Positions 22,740 to 34,199 of a DNA stretch of 64,000 bases are shown piece by piece (position 1 is the first letter of the stretch; each line of letters begins with the position of its first letter). A program made the position numbers and the translations under genes. This DNA comes from Epichloe hybrida (Eukaryota > Ascomycota > Sordariomycetes > Hypocreales > Clavicipitaceae): the NCBI GenBank assembly GCA_019022495.1, contig JAFEKR010000001.1, positions 2,108,001 through 2,172,000 of the forward strand. The letters are read 5' to 3'. The notes below the pieces were generated by a model that searched no databases, was not told the DNA's origin, and saw only the letters and a list, made by a program, of their open reading frames with translations.

Positions 22740-23017
22740 TCAATGTAGGGGTAAATGTAGATAATGAAAAGCGTTCAATTCGGTTAATTAGAGGTATATT
22801 AGACAGCACCTAACTTTTGTACCTAAAAGGTACATAGTGCGCTATAGTAATAACTAGATAACGGGTGAATACGATATATTAGAAGTACCTCCGTGAACTA
22901 GTTATTACTATAGCGCACTGTGTACCTTTTAGGTACAAAAGTCAGGTGCTGTATGCACCTCTAATTAACCGAATTGAACGCTTTTCATTATCTTAGATAC
23001 ATTTACCCCTACATTGA
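22740..23017. repeat. 278 bp palindromic MITE (foldback element)
   Basis: Two arms of about 115-120 bp are near-perfect reverse complements. The left starts TCAATGTAGGGGTAAATGTA at 22740 and runs to about 22858; the right ends at 23017 after TACATTTACCCCTACATTGA. A spacer of about 45 bp lies between them. Arms include the palindromic block TACCTAAAAGGTACA twice. A degraded relative of the central/right part (TTAGAAGTACCTC..AACTAGTTATT) occurs at about 24930-24957, so the sequence is repetitive. No convincing target duplication is visible at the edges. It sits 128 bp beyond the stop of the SDR gene. Confidence 0.85.
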
Positions 23018-23144
23018 GACATTGCGCTGCAACATGGCGTGATTTTACCCTAGTAACATGATGGAAGCATGACGTCTCGTTCCGTTCCATTTGTCACATT
23101 TGCCTTCTTGCCCCTCTTTGAATTCTTGACGCTGTCCGTTAGAA

Positions 23145-24132
23145 CTACTTGCCTGCTGCGACCGTGTACCCTCCATCCACGACAAGTGTATCGCCGTTGA
23201 GATACTGGTTGCAACTGGCGAACAAAATGGCCGAAGCCATGTCCTCATCCTTCCCCGGCCGAGCGGCCGGCACTTTGCCTTCAAAGTCTTCCTTGGGTAG
23301 CCCGCTCTTCTGCGCGTCGTCGCTTTCACCAGCCGTCATTTCACTGGGGAACACTCCGGGCGCAATGCCATTAATGCGAATCTTGAGCCCGGCCGATGCA
23401 ATTTCCGAGGCGAGCATGCGTGTCAGATGAACAGCTGCCGCCTTGGAAGAATTGTAGTCGAAATGCCGCTGAGCTGTCTTTACCAGCCCCGAGATGGACG
23501 TGATGTTGATGACGGTTCCTGACCAGCCCTGGTGTTGCTCCGATGACACGTGGAGAAGAGGCAGGAAAGCTGCCGTGGTGAAGTATACTGCCGCGACATT
23601 GGTGCGGTATAAATCGGTCCACGTGTCAAACGATGAATCATTGAACAGAGTCGACTGCAAGGCCTTGGCTGACTTTGCCTCGCCATCGAAGGTCTTTCCG
23701 CCAGAAATGCCCGCATTGTTGACGAGGATGCAGAGACATTTCTCCCGGGATTCGATTTCTTTGAGCAGAGACTGTATGCCCTCCTTGGACGTGACGTCTG
23801 CTTGCAGTGGTATAACTTGTTCAGAATTGCCCTTAAAGTGCTTAGATACGACTTTATCGAGCTTTTCCTTGGTTCTCCCGGTGATGTAGACCTTGGCACC
23901 GTTCGCCGCCAGGGCTTGTGTTGCCATCAACCCGATGCCTGAACCACCACCTACAATTTAGGTTGTCAGTTGCTCGGACTTGGACTTGACTAGAGCCAGG
24001 GCGTGTATTCAACCAAAGTAGGTCATGCCCTTCCTCCACGCTCCAAGGAAGAATTGACGAACCGGTGACCAGAGCCACTCTCCCCTTGAGGTTGAAGAGA
24101 GTGTCTCTTGTTAATGCTTCCGTGCTAGCCAT
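23145..24132 (-). CDS. short-chain dehydrogenase/reductase (SDR)
   Basis: Exons 24063-24132 and 23145-23950 (minus strand) with a 112 bp GT..AG intron placed inside the cofactor motif; 291 residues. The Rossmann loop reads TGGGSGIG (residues 23-30 after splicing), followed by TGR at the end of strand 2, as in NADP(H)-preferring enzymes. NNAG is at 101-104, the catalytic serine in ITSISG (about 175), and YNSSK gives Tyr189 and Lys193. The C-terminal DGGYTV is typical of classical SDRs. Such proteins reduce keto groups of lipids, polyols or secondary metabolites; the substrate cannot be read here. A TATA sequence lies about 110 bp upstream. No biosynthetic cluster surrounds it: the next 39 kb are transposon debris. 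Confidence 0.92.
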
Positions 24133-24240
24133 TCTGAATTTGCAGTTAAGTGGAAGTGAGATTGGCGAAAGCAGGCGACTTTGGCCGGAAACTTGTTAAA
24201 TGGCGAGGTGTTTATCTGGTCATAAATCGCAGCCGTGGTC

Positions 24241-24250
24241 ATATATATAG
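24241..24250 (-). promoter_or_regulatory. probable TATA box of the SDR gene
   Basis: ATATATATAG (reverse strand CTATATATAT) is centred about 113 bp upstream of the SDR start codon, a common fungal distance. Confidence 0.45.
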
Positions 24251-24889
24251 AGTTGCTGCAGACCCAATTTCCCGCGTCACATAATCCTGATGACGATCAA
24301 TTCGATTTGACCCCGATTTGGTCCCGATCAAAAGTGGCCCGGATGGAATGGCGTCAAAAACCCGGCGTTTGTTTCCGTCCAGTCTCCAGCGCGGGCCGGT
24401 TGGTGCAATGGTCTGGTCATGATGATGTCAGACACTAGCGATGCCATGTCGATGATGACACACTTGAGCATGATGAGGCGCGAAGATGATGATGTATTGA
24501 CATTTGCCAGCACTCGACCACGTCATGATGCGACGCTGCATTGCTCAAAACTCGTTTCGGAACAGTCTTCTATCCAAACCTCATGAATCTAAACCTCTCT
24601 TATCCAAACCGAGCCGTGCCTCCTGGCGGTCCAGCCGTCGTCGAACATGCCGGGTTTCGAGTGGGGGTCCTTTTATTAGTGGTGCGCCGCTGCTGTGTGG
24701 CTCATGTCAATAGCTAGGCCAACTAGGCCAAAAACGGAGCGCGCACCCCTAATAGTGGCTGCGATAAACGAGCACATAGATGCTTAACAGCTCACAGAGT
24801 ATTGCACTACATTGCACTACAATGTGTAGTTGTCAGGGAGAGCGCCCTTGAAGCTTAGGATATATAAGGGCAGCGCGCATTAATAGGGA
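24251..24889. other. intergenic transition zone
   Basis: The last normal-composition DNA before the AT-rich island. It contains ATGATG-rich stretches (24418-24500) and, at about 24796-24830, a fragment with TGCACTACAATGTGTAGT similar to hAT-like ends further right. No gene is supported. Confidence 0.45.
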
Positions 24890-25176
24890 TAAAACGCTCT
24901 TTAAGATAATAGGTAAATATAAGGAATTAGAAGTACCTCTATAAACTAGTTATTGATTTTTTTTTTACCTCATTGGTTATAGCCAATGCATCTGATTTTT
25001 TATAACATAATTACTAGCAATACTTAGCTAGTAAAATAATTAATAACTAAATACTTAGATTTATAGTAATAAATAAGCTCTAAGGTTATAAATATAAGGG
25101 GCTATAAGGTTAGAGTAAAGTTTATAATAAAGTGCATAGCTATATTAGCGTAAGAGTTATAATTTATAACTATAGT

Positions 25177-25555
25177 TAGAGTATTGCATTACAGTGTGTA
25201 TTGTATTGTATTGTTTCAATTTGTTTGTATTGTATTGTATTGTATTAAATACAATACAAAATACAATACAATACAAATAAAATACAATACAAATTTTTTT
25301 ATATTAAATACAATACAATACAAAGACCTTTATAGTAACTACACTAACTACAAACAATACAAATGTATTTTTAGGTAAAAAAAAAAAGTAGGACTTTTTA
25401 TTAGCTAAGATTATTATTAGGATTAAAAGAGAATGAGTTAATAGAAACCTTTTATTATTAGCTATTTTATCTAATTAGTTATGTAATTTATAATAGAATA
25501 TTATTTTAAAGATTTTACTATAACTAGGGTTATATATAATGTTATAACTTTTTAA
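25177..25555. mobile_element. 5' part of a hAT-like element (truncated)
   Basis: It starts TAGAGTATTG (CAGAGTATTG with C to T), followed by TTGTA-type subterminal repeats. It then shares the internal sequence GGACTTTTTATTAGCTAAG and onward with the element at 26174-28414. Similarity ends near 25555, where unrelated sequence starts (CCTCTCCTAAGCACGAGG). Confidence 0.6.
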
Positions 25556-26083
25556 TCCCTCTCCTAAGCACGAGGTAAAACTGCTTAGTATTTTACAGCC
25601 TAATACTCTATTCTTTTATCTTTTTCTTATTTACCTTATAAATCTTATTATTTATATTACCTTTGCTTTTTAGTATTTTTTTCCCTTATAGTATAAATAC
25701 TATTAATTATCTCTGCGTTAGATTTATCTTTACTTCCCTTCCCTTTACTTTTTTTCTCTTTTACTATATTATTTAATATATTAAATAAGGTAGTGTCCTT
25801 TTTATTACCCTTAGCTATATTATTATCTAATAAGTTAGAGGTTAATTAGTTTATTAGTAACGCAGAACTTACCTAGTAATTATAATAGGTTTAGTGTGTC
25901 TATTAGCAAATTAAACTAGAGATAAGTAAGAATAGGTTACATTTGGTTTGCCCTAGAGCTTTAAAGCATAAGTAGTAAGCTATAAGATAGAAAAGATATA
26001 GAGAGATAAAATAAACATAGTTATAGAGGGGGAATTACGTTAATTTATGCTAGAAGCAAAACTTAAATTCATTTAAGTTTAAC
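25556..26083. other. unclassified RIPed sequence
   Basis: AT-rich sequence filling the centre of the foldback element. It contains pyrimidine-rich TTCCCTTCCCTTTAC stretches and no readable frame. Origin not recognised. Confidence 0.4.
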
Positions 26084-26321
26084 TATGGTTATAAATTATA
26101 ACTCTTACGCTAATATAGCTATAAAGTTTATTATAAACTTTGCTCTAACCTTATAGCCCCCTATACTTATAACCAGAGTATTGTTTGTATTGTATTTATT
26201 GTATTTTTTCGGAAAAATTTGTATTTGTATTGTATTTAAAAAAAATTGTATTTATTGTATTGTATTGTATTAAATACAAATTATTTTGTAGTGTAGTTAG
26301 TGTAGTAACTACACTAACTAC

Positions 26322-26722
26322 CAGAGTATTGTTTGTAGTTAGTGTAGTGTGTTTTGTAGTTTTTATATTTAATTTTATAGCTAGCTTATAATTAAATAGA
26401 TTATCCTATAAAATATGTAATCCTATAGAGATAAATCCTAAGAAAAATACTATATATAAAAGTGGGTCTAAAAGTGGACCCCTTGCCTGTAAATTAGAAA
26501 AACTACATTTGTAGTGTATTCTTAGTGCTAAAATGTAGTAAAATGTAGTTTTTCTAATTTATAGGCAAGGGGTCCACTTTTAGACCCACTTTTATATATA
26601 ACTACATTGTAGTTTTTTAGTTATCTATCTAAAAAAAGAAGTTTTATATCTCTATATATTTTCTAAGATTAGATATATATATTTGTTAAATAAAAAATAG
26701 TAAAATCAATTGTAGTGCAATA
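26322..26722. mobile_element. nested 401 bp hAT-type MITE with 8 bp TSD CTAACTAC
   Basis: It begins CAGAGTATTGTTTGTAGTTA and ends TGTAGTGCAATA. CTAACTAC stands at 26314-26321 and 26723-26730. The right terminus lacks the last five bases of the usual CTCTG end. A long palindrome occupies its middle. Confidence 0.65.
26450..26600. repeat. long palindrome with un-RIPed GC-rich arms
   Basis: About 60 bp arms (26450-26510 and 26540-26600) match almost perfectly, including GTGGGTCTAAAAGTGGACCC and its reverse complement, around a 29 bp loop. It is MITE-like, and TATATATA at both edges fits a TA-type target. Confidence 0.75.
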
Positions 26723-27710
26723 CTAACTACAAACAATACAAATGTATTATTAGGTAAAAAAAAAAGTGGGACTTTTTATTAGCTAAGGTTATTATTAGGA
26801 TTAAAAGAGAATTAGTTAATAGAAACCTTTTATTATTAGCTATTTTATCTAATTAGTTATATAATTTATAATATTATATTATTTTAAACATTTTACTATA
26901 ACTAGTGTTATATATAATATTATAACTTTTTAATAATACTATTATACTTATTACTTTATTTTACTAATATAACTTTAAGAAAAGCCTTCTAATTATTTTA
27001 TTTACTATTATTAGGAATTATTTTATATTTCTTTATTAATTTAATTAATTTAATTAAAAAATACCCTAAACTAATATAATTAAATTAAATTAGAAATCTA
27101 AATAAATATCTATAAGTTAATAGACTATATACTTAGTACTTAAATATTATTATTAATAAAATAAGAACTTAAAAAAAGCTTAAACTATTTATTTACTATT
27201 TAAACTAATTAAATATTACTTTAAGCTTTATAATTCTAAAGCTTTAAGAAGTTATAGATAGTAACTTTTTATATCTTATTATAATAATATATAAAGAAAG
27301 AATATAATAGAAAATATTTATAATATTTTAATAGATTCTTAATAGTATATTTTAGTTACCCTATATAGCTTAAATAAGCTATAGAAATAAGTTTAACTTA
27401 TTTTTAAAAATAATAGTAAGACTAACTTTTATACAATATACTATACTTATTATAAGAGATTTAATAACTTTAATAACCTTAGTTACTATTATTACTATTA
27501 TCTTACTTTTATTATTTTAAAAAACATAAAAAAGAAAACATTTTTATAATATTAATATTTTTAAAAACCTTAAAATACTAAGTTATTAAAAACTATAGCT
27601 TTTACTATAGTAATCTACTTCTAATTACTAGTATTTATATTTTATTTATTTATTAGTTATATATATTTTATTAAACTTTAACACTAATAATATTCTAAGT
27701 AATATTAGTA

Positions 27711-27830
27711 TTTTAAGCTATTCTAAGCTATTCTAACCTACTCTAAGCTATTCTAAGCTATTCTAAGCTAGTATAAGCTAGTATAAGCTAGTATAAGCTA
27801 TCTTAAGCTATAATAACCTATAATAAGGTA
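27711..27830. repeat. 10 bp tandem repeat (TTCTAAGCTA-type), about 12 units
   Basis: Consecutive decamers TTCTAAGCTA, GTATAAGCTA and variants lie inside the hAT-like element. The same position in other copies carries TTATAAGCTA-type units. Confidence 0.8.
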
Positions 27831-28566
27831 CTTATAGTAAGCTAATTAGTAGTTTATTTTATGTAATTACTTTAGTTTACAATTTTTTTTTTAAATAAGT
27901 AATAATAATAATTTATAGAAATAGAAAACAATTAATAAAAATAGTAAATAATATAATAAGAAGGTTTTTCTTTAAGCTATATTAGTAAAATAAAGTATTA
28001 AGTATAGTAGTATTATTAAAAAGTTATAATATTATATATAACCCTAGTTATAGTAAAATTAACAAAATAGTATAATATTATAAATTATATAACTAATTAG
28101 ATAAAATAGCTAATAATATAAGGGTTCTATTAACTAATTTTCTATTAATCCTAATAATAACCTTAGTTAATAAAAGGTTATACTTTTTTTTTACCTAACA
28201 ATACATTTGTATTGTTTGTAGTTAGTATAGTTACTACAAATTAATTTGTATTTATTGTATTTACTATAAAATAATTTGTATTATATTTTATTTATATTGT
28301 ATTTTGTATTATATTGTATTTAATACAATACAATACAAACAATACAATACAATACAAACAATACAATACAATACAAACAATACAATACAATACACATTGT
28401 AGTGCAATACTCTGCTTATAACCTTAGAGCTTATTTATTACTATGAATTTAAGTATTTAGTTATTAATTGTTTTACTAGCTAGGTATTGCTAGCAATTGT
28501 GTTATAAAAAATCAGATACATTGGCTATAACCAATAAGGTAAAAAAAAATTAAAAATCAATAACTT

Positions 28567-29230
28567 TTTAATCATACTATTATACTAAATACTTTATTTT
28601 ACTAATATAACTTTAAGAAAAACCTTCTTATTACATTATTTACTATTACTTTTAATTATTTTATATTTTTATAAATTATTATTATTACTTTTTATTAAAA
28701 AGAATTAAACTAAAGTAATAATATAAAATCAACTACTAATAAACTTAATAGGAATAGCTTATTATAGCTTATAATAGCTTATATTACTAATATTACTTAT
28801 AGTTATATTACTTATATAGCTTTAATATTATTAGTGTTAAAGTTTAATTATAGATAAATAACTTATAAATAAATAAAATATAAATAAATAAAATATAAAT
28901 AAATAAAATATAAATAAATAAAATATAAATAAATAAAATATAAATAAATAAAATATAAATAAAATATAAATACTAGTAAGTATAAGTAAACTACTATAGA
29001 AAAAGCTATACTTTTTAGTTATTTAGTATTTTAAGGTTTTTTAAAATATTAATAAAATAAAATACCTTTCTCTTTCATATTTTTTAATATTATAGTAATA
29101 GTATAATACTAATTATTATTATTATAATAACTATAATTTATTATTTAAAAGTAAGTTATAATATTACTTTTAAAAATAGGTTAAACGAATTATAATTAAG
29201 GTTATTAAGGTTACTATAGTAATTATAAAA
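28567..29230. mobile_element. hAT-like internal fragment with 14 bp tandem repeat
   Basis: The sequence beginning AACTTTTTAATCATACTATT matches hAT-like internal sequence at 26920 and 36620. An array of about seven 14 bp units (AAATAAATAAAATAT type) covers 28865-28970. No terminal repeats were found, so the limits are approximate. Confidence 0.5.
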
Positions 29231-30478
29231 TAACCTTTGCATACTTTTCCGTACCGCTCTAAAGGTCTGAAATTGCCTCTAAAACATAAACTAAGTTAAA
29301 ATTTAAATTCCTTACCCTTATTTACCCTTTCCTATAATATTATATTATAATAAAGATAAAGGTAAGCTAAAGGTTAAAATACTAATAGTAATTAATATAG
29401 GAAAAAGGGAGTTAGTATAAAGCTATTACTACCTAAAGATAAGTATAAGATAGTTTAATATCTAGAGAAGTAATAATAACTTAATAATAAATTAAATCTA
29501 ATTTAAATACCTAGAAGATATAAAATATTATAATAAGATTACTAGCCTTATCCCTAGTAGTAAAGTTACCTAGGTATAGTATATTACTAAGGCTATTACT
29601 AATTAAGTAGTAAACTATACTTATACTAAAGTAAAATATTTAAGTAATAATAGAAATATTTATATTATAAAAAAAGCTCTTAAATAATTTATAAAGAAAG
29701 TAATTAAAGAAGAAATAAAGGGTAATATTACTTTAACCTAGGTAAGTATTATAACTAGGCCTTTATAGAAATAACTTTATAATATACCCCCTTTCCTTTA
29801 AATACTAGGTAAATAATACTATAAAGTACTTATAAAAAGAAACTTTATCTAAGAATTACTTTAGTCTTAAAGCACTAAAAATATAGTAATAGTAATAAGT
29901 AAAACTACTACCTAAGCTATAGTAATAGTAGCTAGAAGACTCCTTAGTAAAGATATAATTATTACCTTTAAAGGAGATATAGCTTAATATAAAGATAACT
30001 AAAGATACATTCTTAATATATTTAAACTAAATATAACCCTTTACTAATATATACTTAGTATTATTATTAAAGAATTCCTTACTAAATATATAGCTATTAA
30101 AATCCTTATAGCTAAGATTAAAAAAGCTAATAAGATAAATATAATTAAGGTAATTATAAGATAACCCTAAGATAAAGGAGTTTAGAGAACTATACTAATC
30201 CTTAGCTTAGTAAAGGTAAAAGAAGCTAATAAGATTTATAGTAATAAAATAATCTTTAAAGTAAAGCTATTTTAAACTAAACCTTATAATAAAACCCTAT
30301 AACCTTAATAATACTATAATTACTTTTAAATAAGCTATATTATAAAGTTCTATAAGGTAACTCTAAGGTATAGTAAGTATAATACTAGCTAATATAATAA
30401 TAAAGAAAAATTATATTTATAACTAATAGTAAACTTAAAGAAAAATATATTTTATACTTTAGAATATACTTAGCTTAG
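29231..30478 (+). pseudogene. LINE-like ORF1 (gag) remnant, RIP-mutated
   Basis: The plus-strand frame near 30290-30400 resembles the C-terminal part of fungal Tad-type LINE ORF1, including a CCHC zinc-knuckle pattern (CX2CX4HX4C) in which some ligand codons are RIP-altered. Stops are TAA/TAG. The reading is interrupted at 30478 by the Gypsy element and seems to resume after 49564. Only a relic; the 5' limit is uncertain. Confidence 0.5.
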
Positions 30479-30748
30479 TGTTAGGAGTGCAGAGGTCAAA
30501 GATAGGATGTTTATTAAAGCGGGTCTTTAGAGAACCATTAGGCTATGCAAATAATAAAGAGGCTAGCTAGCTATAAGATAGCTATATGCTTATAGAGTAA
30601 GGTATTTATTAAAGACTACGCACATTATTAGTGCTAGGTTAGAGATTAAAACCTTTATATACCTACCCTTAGCTAGTATTTATCTAGTAGTAACTATAAT
30701 AGTCTTAGCTATTACTTTATTCTTAACCTTTTAGTATAAGCTATAATA
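30479..30748 (+). repeat. Gypsy 5' LTR
   Basis: It begins TGTTAGGAGTGC; the end has decayed from CA to TA (CTATAATA). It aligns along its length with 49295-49564. Confidence 0.85.
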
Positions 30749-32739
30749 AATTAATCTCTTTTAACCTTTTTAAGGATATAAACTATTAGCTAGATTATTA
30801 TATAGCTAATACTTTAAAGATTTATAAGAAACACACTAGTACCTTATAATAATAAAGCTATAGATAATTAGGAAGATAAAGAACCCCTATAATCTAGAAC
30901 TATAGATAATAATAAGGTATAATAAACACTACTTAATCCTAATTTAAGTAAAGGTATAAATAATATAACTAAAGAAAAAAGGGCATTATAATAACACTAT
31001 AAGGTTATATAATCTAAGCTATATTACCTTTAGAGAAGATAAGAAGTCTTATAAATAAAGGTATAAATTAAAGAGCTTAAGGTAAATCTAGGATTAGCTA
31101 GACCTTAAACTAGACTTATAATTACCCCTTAATCTAGACCTATAATTACCCCTTAAACATTAGCTATAATTTCACTTATAGTCTATAGTAACTTAGTAGT
31201 AATTATATAGTAAGGTAGTCTTATTAAAATATAAATAAAAATGCTTATATAGAAAGGGGAAATATATAAAAGCCTATAGAATTTCTTAGTAAACTTAGAT
31301 ATACTATTTAAATTAAATTACTATACCTTTAAGGATAATATAACTAAGGTAGCGTATATAAGTAACTACCTAGCTAGTAATATAAAGTAATAGTAAATAT
31401 ATTATATAGCTATAAATAAGTATATAAATTATTTATTAATTACCTAGGTAAATTTTCTAGAATAGTTAAAAACTAAAATAATAAATATAAGTATAAAATA
31501 CTTAAAAGTAATAAGGTTATTACTAAATCTTAGGTAAAAGAATAACTAATTATTTTAATCCTTTATATAAGCCTAGGATAAGGTAAAAGCTAAGTTACCT
31601 AAAGAAATCCTTATATATCTAAGAATTATAATCTTTCTAAATAGCTTAAATAATACTATAAGGAAGTAAATAATTATTTTAAAGATTTTAATAACCTAAA
31701 GCTAACTATAAGGCTAGGGTAAGAAAGTAAAGATTATAATAGGTTTAGGCTAAAATAATAAAAAAGATTAGGACTCTAAAAAAAAAGATAATACTTTTAT
31801 TTTATATTACCTATAGATAAAGTATAGTAATAAAGTAAAGATTAAGGAAAAAGATTATCCCTAGTATACTATAAATATAAAAAGCCTAGGTATACTTTAC
31901 TAGCTTATTAAGCACTAGATTATTTTACTTATAAAAGTACTAAGTATATAACTAAGAAGTATAAAGAAAGTAATAATAAAGCTATATTTACTAATATAAT
32001 ACTAGTTTAATTAGTATAGACCTAGGAATATAATCTTACTATAAAATACTCTATAAATAATAGAATAAGAATATAAGTATCTTTATAATAAGATAACTAG
32101 TAATTAGCTATATAAGCACTATTTAATATAAGTATATAGTCTTTAATAATTTATCTAAAATTATTATTAAAAAAGGATTAGGAGAATATAATCTAATTAA
32201 ATAAAATACTAGAGAGTATAAGTAAAAAAGTAATTTTATATTAAGGAATTTTAAAAAAATTAGTTAAGATAAAAGATAGTATAGGATTTATAAAGGTTTA
32301 CTAAGTTAGTTACTTTATTACTAATATAGGTAAAGGGATAATTCTAGGGATAAACTAGATTAAAGAGTATTTACCTATAATTATATATTAGGAGTATAAA
32401 TATTAGAGATATCTAGTAATAATAAAATATCTCTTCTTTACTTATAGTAAGTAATAAGTATATAAAGAGAAAAAAATAGTAGTAATTACTTTATTATTAG
32501 AAGTAATAAAGATTAAGCTAAGTATTCTAGAAAATAAAAATTAAAAAGGAAAAGAAAAAGGTTAATTAAAGAACCTAGTAGTAATAGATATATAAATAAA
32601 TAGTAAAGTAATTATATAAATCCTAAAGTATGCTTATTTATAGTAAAAAAGCAAAGGTATTATAGTTATACTAATTTTAGAAAACATAAGTAGTAAAGAA
32701 GCTATATTAAATTAAAATAAGAGCACTAAGTGCCTTATA

Positions 32740-34194
32740 CTAATAATCCTAGAAGAATATAGGGAGTTTATAGATATTTTTTCTAAAGAGTTAGTAAGTA
32801 AGCTTCTTAAACTAAAAGGTTATACTTATATAATTAAATTAAAAGAAGGGAAAACATTACCTTAGGGGCTTATATATAATTTAGCTAAGAGAGAGCTAGA
32901 GGTTCTTAAAGAGTACCTTATAAGTATATAGCTTAAAGGGTAAATTAAAAGATTAGTTAGCCTAGCTAAAGCCTTAATTTTATTTATTTTAAAGAAAGGA
33001 GGGAAATTAAGGCTTTATATAAATTATAGGGGCTTAAATAAGATTATAATTAAGAATAAAGCCTCTTTGCCTCTTATTACTAAAATTCTTAATTAATTAG
33101 TAAGTATAGTTATTTTTATAGTCTTAGATTTAAAAGATATATATTACTAGCTATATATTTACTTAGGTAATAAGTAAAAAATAGCATTTTATTATTAATA
33201 TAGCTACTTTAAATATCTAGTAATACTATTTAAACTAGTTAATACACTAGTGACTTTTTAGGAGTATATTAATAATACTCTTAAAGGACTTATTAATAAG
33301 ACTTATATTATCTATTTAGATAATATACTAATATATAGTAATAAGGTTAAAGATTATATATTAAATAAGTTTTATATAGGTTTAAAGAGGTAAGTCTTTT
33401 TATTAACCTTAAGAAGTGTTAATTTTTAGTTAAGGAAGTTAAATTTTTAGGCTTTAAGATATTAAAGAAAGGTATTATAATAGACCTAGTAAGAGTTAAA
33501 GTAATTATAACCTAGCTAATACTATATAGTGTTTTTAATATTTAGTTATTTCTTGGTTTTACTAGATTTTACTACTATTTTATTAAATAGTATAGTAAAG
33601 TTATTATTTTATTAATAGATTACCTTAGAGGAAATTAACTAGTAATATTTAAACTAGAACCCTATAAGTTAGTAGTATTCAGAGAGCTTTAATAAAGATT
33701 TTAGGAAGCGCTAATTTTAGTATATTTTAACCTACTTATATATCTTAAAGTAAAGATAAATATATCTAGATATATAATTAAGGCTATACTTATAATGTTA
33801 GTGCTAGGTTACTAGCACTTAGTTATATTTATATTAAGGAAGATAACTAATACTAAATTATAATATTTAATACCTAATGGCAAATTATTAGCTATTTAAG
33901 AGGCTTTTTATATATAGAGACACTATCTTGCTTATTTAGCTTATATAATTAAAGTTATTATAGATTATTTAAACTATAAGTACTTTACTATAAAGCCTAA
34001 GCTTACTAGTAAGTAAGTAACTATACTTAATAAGCTTTATCCTTTTAATTTTAAGATTATATATTATATAAGGAAATTAAATCCTACTAACTTACTTTTA
34101 AGAAAACTAGATTTTATAAGTAAGGTAAGGAAAGAGAAAGTAATAACTATATAACTTCTTACCTTTTTATCTAAATTTATAGATACTAAGAAAT
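32740..34194 (+). pseudogene. Gypsy reverse transcriptase/RNase H remnant
   Basis: The frame shows the fingers region (KGGKLRLYINYRGLNK), a YLDNILIYS block where the active-site YxDD is altered by mutation, and a downstream RNase-H-like part. Many in-frame TAA/TAG codons make it non-functional. It is interrupted at 34199 by a Copia element. Confidence 0.8.
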
Positions 34195-34199
34195 AGAAA

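Larger units (their letters stand above)
26174..28414. mobile_element. hAT-like element with perfect 8 bp TSD CTTATAAC
   Basis: Ends CAGAGTATTG...CAATACTCTG are flanked by CTTATAAC at 26166-26173 and 28415-28422. An 8 bp duplication and CAGRG-type termini are hallmarks of the hAT superfamily. Both subterminal regions carry TTGTA/TACAA pentamer arrays, likely transposase-binding repeats. No transposase frame is readable, so this is a non-autonomous or RIP-destroyed copy. It carries a nested 401 bp relative (26322-26722). Confidence 0.8.
24945..28566. repeat. large foldback element with about 230 bp arms, split by hAT-like insertions
   Basis: The left arm 24945-25176 is the reverse complement of 26084-26173 joined to 28415-28566. 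Shared landmarks are TTATAACATAATTACTAGCA, the run around AATAAATAAGCTCTAAGG and GCGTAAGAGTTATAATTTAT. The right arm is interrupted by a complete hAT-like element (26174-28414) and the centre by another truncated one (from 25177). The element type is unknown. Confidence 0.65.

Noticed and set aside
1..24132. Secondary-metabolite gene cluster (AMP-binding, MFS, SDR, APH-like)
   Set aside because: There is no polyketide synthase, NRPS or terpene synthase and no pathway regulator; the genes belong to unrelated families with independent promoters.
24391..24430. tRNA-like A box (TTGGTGCAATGG)
   Set aside because: No B box or cloverleaf follows within 100 bp.
25184..26391. Tyr/Cys/Ile-rich open frames
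   Set aside because: They are translations of TTGTA pentamer arrays at hAT-like ends.
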